Shown here one piece after another: positions 12,100-14,821 of a stretch of 14,821 bases of DNA (its first letter is position 1; each line of letters starts with the position of its first letter). The stretch is taken from the NCBI GenBank assembly GCA_031283505.1, contig JAITBO010000114.1, positions 1 through 14,821 of the forward strand, read 5' to 3'. The stretch comes from Treponema sp. GTDB lineage: Bacteria > Spirochaetota > Spirochaetia > Treponematales > Breznakiellaceae. Below the pieces are notes generated by a model. The model was not told where the DNA came from and did not search any database. It saw only the letters and a list, made by a program, of their open reading frames with translations. The position numbers and the translations under genes were made by a program.

Positions 12100-13336
12100 A
12101 CGGCGAGGCCTCCAGTTCAAAGGGTAGAAAGTCCAGTATCTTTTTCAATCCTACTTTCTTTCGGACCGAACGGTAAAGCGCCGCAGGATCGCCGGAAATA
12201 AACATGGACCGTCCTCCTACCGTAATTTCACTGTAGCCTCTGGGAATTTTCCCGCCCAAAAGATCAAGGAAACGGAATTCGCCGTAGATGGGCTTGCCGG
12301 CCAGAATCAAAAGTTCTATATCTTCCATAAAAGCGGAAGCCAGATTCTCGAAGGGATCGTCCACACGGCCTTTCAGTATCAGGATGTCGGCCAGCTTCCC
12401 TTCCTCCAGGGTCCCTATGCGGTTCTCCATCTTGAAAGCTTTAGCGGCATTCGCCGTGATCATATTGAAGATCATCCTGGCCGGGAGATCCTCGCCGTAG
12501 AGCCTGCGGTAAAGGCTCCGGGCATAACGGATTTCCTCAAGGAGATTAAAGGAACCGGTTGCAGAAGAATCGGTGCCAAGAGTTACGTTGATCCCCGCTT
12601 TGAGAAATTTCCGTATTTTGGCGGTTACGTTGAACATGAACATATTCGATGCCGGACACCAGGAAATACTGGCCCCGGCCCCGGCGACCTTTTGAATGTC
12701 CTCGTCGCTGAAACCTATGCAGTGAACCAAAAGGCAGTGATCGTCCAGGGCCCCCAGCTTTTCCAGGTTTTCCACCCCCCGCATGGCCTCATCGTCAAAC
12801 CCTTCGGAAAGATGAGTGATAAAAGGCCAACGGTTCTTTACGGCCCACTCATGTTCAATTTCTATGCGATCCCCCCATTTAAGGTCGTAGGACGAAGCTT
12901 CGTGGGCCAGACAGTATTCTTGGATGGCCCGTATGGGGAGGGCCGGCAGGATAGCGTCATTCAGAATATGGGGGAAATGATCGTTCACCGTAGTAACCCC
13001 GGAAAACAGACACTTATAACCGCTAAGGTTGTACAGATCCTCACGGGAAAGTTTTGACCGTTCGGCAAAGGTCGCCGACGCCTTGAGGTCATTGTCCCAA
13101 GGGAGCCAGGTAAGATAAAAAACGCCCGGTTTGGGGCCTACCGGGGGCAGATAATTCCCCTGAAGGTGATCATGGGTGTTGATGAGGCCGGGATAGATTA
13201 CAGACGCTCCTTTTAAGTCGATGATCCTGCCGCCGGTCAGTGAGAGATGGACTTTTTCACCGGTCACGCCAAGCGAACCGGCAGTTACTTTTTCGGCTGA
13301 AACAGCAGTTATGCCGTTCTTAAAAACACAATTCAA
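12092..13336 (-). CDS. Amidohydrolase-family metal-dependent hydrolase
   Basis: A 414-residue cytoplasmic enzyme of the amidohydrolase superfamily. The metal site is complete: NTHDHL (His55, His57), FITHLSEG (His175), LLVHCIG (His205) and TLGTDSSATGS (Asp256). The order and the segment WCPASNMFMFN (226-236) are like the ATZ/TRZ and S-adenosylhomocysteine/5'-methylthioadenosine deaminase branch, but family sequence alone does not name the substrate. The C-terminal part closes the composite beta domain (GTLEEGKLADILIL, 308-321). The start codon is TTG (13336), with an excellent GAGGTGG site (13344-13350) 7 nt upstream; there is no ATG close by. It leads an operon with the cNMP/TPR and Crp genes. 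Confidence 0.85.
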   Translation of the reverse strand: MNCVFKNGITAVSAEKVTAGSLGVTGEKVHLSLTGGRIIDLKGASVIYPGLINTHDHLQGNYLPPVGPKPGVFYLTWLPWDNDLKASATFAERSKLSREDLYNLSGYKCLFSGVTTVNDHFPHILNDAILPALPIRAIQEYCLAHEASSYDLKWGDRIEIEHEWAVKNRWPFITHLSEGFDDEAMRGVENLEKLGALDDHCLLVHCIGFSDEDIQKVAGAGASISWCPASNMFMFNVTAKIRKFLKAGINVTLGTDSSATGSFNLLEEIRYARSLYRRLYGEDLPARMIFNMITANAAKAFKMENRIGTLEEGKLADILILKGRVDDPFENLASAFMEDIELLILAGKPIYGEFRFLDLLGGKIPRGYSEITVGGRSMFISGDPAALYRSVRKKVGLKKILDFLPFELEASPYV

Positions 13337-13366
13337 TTAGAGACCACCTCTTTTTCAATTCCATTC

Positions 13367-13395
13367 ATTTTATGACCGCAAAGTCGAACAGTCAA
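13367..13395 (-). promoter_or_regulatory. Sigma70-type promoter of the amidohydrolase operon
   Basis: On the minus strand TTGACT (13395-13390), exactly 17 nt, then TAAAAT (13372-13367). It is the best promoter in the window, with five of six matches in each hexamer. The start would be near 13360, about 24 nt upstream of the TTG start codon, enough for the strong GAGGTGG ribosome site. Confidence 0.68.
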
Positions 13396-13414
13396 CTCCG
13401 TACTATAAAAAGCC

Positions 13415-13429
13415 TATCATAGTATGATA
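13415..13429. promoter_or_regulatory. Perfect 7-bp palindrome at the PHP-gene promoter
   Basis: TATCATA, a central G, then TATGATA (13415-13429). Each arm contains a near-consensus -10 hexamer (TATCAT at 13415-13420, TATGAT at 13423-13428), so the dyad coincides with the likely -10 region of the PHP gene and could be an operator or simply the promoter itself. No strong -35 is seen. Confidence 0.4.
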
Positions 13430-13444
13430 AACTATTCATTAGTC

Positions 13445-14299
13445 ATGATCGATTTGCATACCCATTCCAGCGCATCCGACGGAGACTTGAGTCCGGCTGA
13501 ACTCATTGCCGCCGCAGCAAATCAGGGCCTTTCGGCCATAGCCCTTACGGACCATGATACAATAAAGGGTCTGAAAAGCGCGGAGGAAACCGCGTCGAAA
13601 TATTCAATCCGTTTTATTCCCGGAATAGAGATGGAAATTGCATGGTCCGCTCCCCAGGGGGAATTTCACCTCCTGGGTCTTGGGTTGACCCGGCCCAGTC
13701 CGGCATTCCTCTCCGCTGTGGATTCCCTGGCTCGTTCCCGGGAAACGCGGAACCGGGAAATCCTGAAACGTCTGAACACCTTGGGCATACACGCGGACTA
13801 TGAGGAGGTGCGTTCCTTTTCCGGGGGCGGTTCCGTTGGCCGGCCCCATTTCGCTTCCCTCCTCATCAGCCGAGGCCTGGTAAAAAGCCACGAACTGGCC
13901 TTTACCCGGTATCTGGGCCGAGGAAAGCCTCTGTTCGTCCCCAAAGCGGTGCTGGAATTTGACCAGGCCGCAGGGCTTATCAAGGAATCGGGGGGAATCG
14001 CGGTCCTTGCTCATCCCATGTCCCTCTACATTTCCTGGGGCCGCCTCCCGGACATTGTGCGGGACCTGAAGGACCGAGGGTTGGATGGGCTGGAAGCCTG
14101 GCATCCCACAGCCGAACCCCGTTCCTGCAAGCGCCTAGAGGCCCTGGGAAAATCCCTGGGGCTCTACGTCACCGAAGGCAGCGATTTTCACGGCAAAGCC
14201 CGTCCGGAGCGGAAACTGGGCCATTCAGCCGGGGATCGGAAAATAGCCGATTCGGTGCTGGAAGCTATACCGGAATTATGCCCGCCCCTTATGTCCTAA
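13445..14299 (+). CDS. PHP-domain phosphoesterase (RNase AM/YciV-like)
   Basis: A 284-residue enzyme of the polymerase-and-histidinol-phosphatase fold. The metal-binding motifs run in family order: DLHTHSSASDG (His5, His7, Asp12), LTDHDT (Asp36, His37, Asp38), GIEME (Glu62), RPHFA (His135), LAHP (His190) and GSDFHG (Asp247, His249). This set matches E. coli YciV (RNase AM), a nucleoside 3',5'-bisphosphate phosphatase and 5'-3' exoribonuclease, and its relatives; direct proof of substrate is lacking. I place the start at 13445 because the protein then begins MIDLHTHS, as the family usually does, and because a start at 13424 would lie inside the palindrome and -10 region. Neither start has a clear ribosome site. 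It is divergent from the amidohydrolase operon and is followed after 12 nt by the structured region at the right end. Confidence 0.85.
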   Translation: MIDLHTHSSASDGDLSPAELIAAAANQGLSAIALTDHDTIKGLKSAEETASKYSIRFIPGIEMEIAWSAPQGEFHLLGLGLTRPSPAFLSAVDSLARSRETRNREILKRLNTLGIHADYEEVRSFSGGGSVGRPHFASLLISRGLVKSHELAFTRYLGRGKPLFVPKAVLEFDQAAGLIKESGGIAVLAHPMSLYISWGRLPDIVRDLKDRGLDGLEAWHPTAEPRSCKRLEALGKSLGLYVTEGSDFHGKARPERKLGHSAGDRKIADSVLEAIPELCPPLMS

Positions 14300-14311
14300 A
14301 CTTGACCCACA

Positions 14312-14821
14312 TTGCGTCATGAAAACTCGTTAAAGGAAGAATATAGGTAAAACCTTTCAGCATGACCTCATGAGACCATAGGGAAATCCTATGCACCACA
14401 TCCGGGAAGGAACAGCGAACTACCGGAAGCGAGTGCGGACCAAGGTCCATATGCGTTACTTAGGGATGGGGTGCAGTGGACGAAACAAGGCCGGAACCCT
14501 TTGCCGTTTAGAATCGGCACAGGCAAAAGGAAGCCGCCGCAACGTATAAGGTGAAAACATGAGATGTAACGAAGTGAACAGCGTGTAGACTACTACGGAG
14601 AGCATTACCCGCTGTTCCCTCCACAGACTCCACCGGATACTTCCCTTTTCCCTCTCAGCGGATGAACCTGTCTGCCGAGGGGGAAAAACGGGCTTTATTA
14701 GCCCAGGTTTCACAGAATGCCGCCAGTAATAGCTTGCCGTAAAACCAGGCCTTCGCCGATGCCTCAACTTTTGACGGTATCTGATTATACCCAAACAACG
14801 ACTGCGGACCCTGCGGGTCCG
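14312..14821 (+). mobile_element. Probable group II intron, 5' RNA part (runs off the right edge)
   Basis: About 510 bp without a convincing protein but dense in RNA-like structure. TTGCG at 14312-14316 resembles the GUGYG 5' end of group II introns. Further in, GGAACAGCGAAC, GGAAGCGAGTG and GTATAAGGTGAAAAC, then GAAGTGAACAGCG, follow the order and wording of domain I in Ll.LtrB-type introns as I remember it. Stems are seen at 14377-14382/14388-14393 around a GAAAT loop, at 14647-14659/14674-14686 (13 positions, one G-U, one mismatch) and at 14805-14811/14815-14821. A 112-codon frame on the minus strand (14456-14794) looks like an accidental reading of conserved RNA. No reverse transcriptase or domain V is in the window, so it is either cut off by the edge or truncated. 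A different structured RNA is the main alternative. Confidence 0.5.

Noticed and set aside
13430..13438. AACTATTCA, matching nine bases of the element's terminal repeat
   Set aside because: It is too short, has no neighbouring inverted partner, and codes inside or next to the PHP start region.
14323..14335. AAACTCGTTA, which matches part of the operator palindrome arm at 3129-3138
   Set aside because: A single 10-bp half-match with no second arm is expected by chance and lies in the putative intron.
14456..14794. 112-codon open frame on the minus strand
   Set aside because: It is rich in Arg, Pro and Tyr, has no domain pattern, and reads against a stem-rich region that is better explained as the RNA part of a group II intron.

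Overview
The window looks like a chromosomal stretch of a spirochaete, most likely a Treponema. The reasons are indirect: a cyclic-nucleotide-binding/TPR protein coupled to a Crp-type regulator, a large STAND-like TPR protein, moderate GC, and many decayed mobile-element pieces. No rRNA, tRNA or marker gene confirms this, so the assignment is an inference.

Layout. (1) Bases 1-2957, minus strand: a surface-glycan cassette of a Wzx-type flippase, a LicD-family transferase and the start of a cytidylyltransferase, plausibly adding a phosphorylated small group such as phosphocholine to a cell-surface glycan. A 375-bp non-coding element with terminal inverted repeats separates the flippase from licD. 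(2) Bases 2958-3583: a 15+15 bp perfect palindrome lies between the flippase promoter and a small XRE-family regulator, and is a likely operator. (3) Bases 3649-7517: ornithine carbamoyltransferase (argF, minus strand) divergent from a 937-residue STAND-like/TPR protein. (4) Bases 7541-9850: an inverted repeat, a SulP anion transporter with a STAS domain on the minus strand, its promoter, and a frameshifted IS630-type transposase remnant. (5) Bases 9853-10310: a copy of the same terminal repeat seen in region 1, followed by a small pyridoxamine-phosphate-oxidase-fold flavoprotein. (6) Bases 10350-13395, minus strand: one operon (amidohydrolase, cNMP-binding/TPR protein, Crp-type regulator) behind a good sigma70-type promoter. 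(7) Bases 13415-14299: a PHP-domain phosphoesterase with a palindrome at its promoter. (8) Bases 14312-14821: a highly structured non-protein region that resembles the 5' part of a group II intron and runs off the window.

How the parts may work together. Region 1 is a flippase/decoration module whose downstream half may be driven by a promoter at the tip of the inserted element. Region 6 looks like a small signalling operon in which a protein with a decayed cNMP pocket and TPR repeats is made with a Crp protein whose pocket looks intact. The strongest unexplained signals are the terminal repeat shared by two sites 8.4 kb apart, the nested inverted repeats in the 1.1-1.45 kb element, the regulator palindrome, and the structured RNA-like region at the right end.
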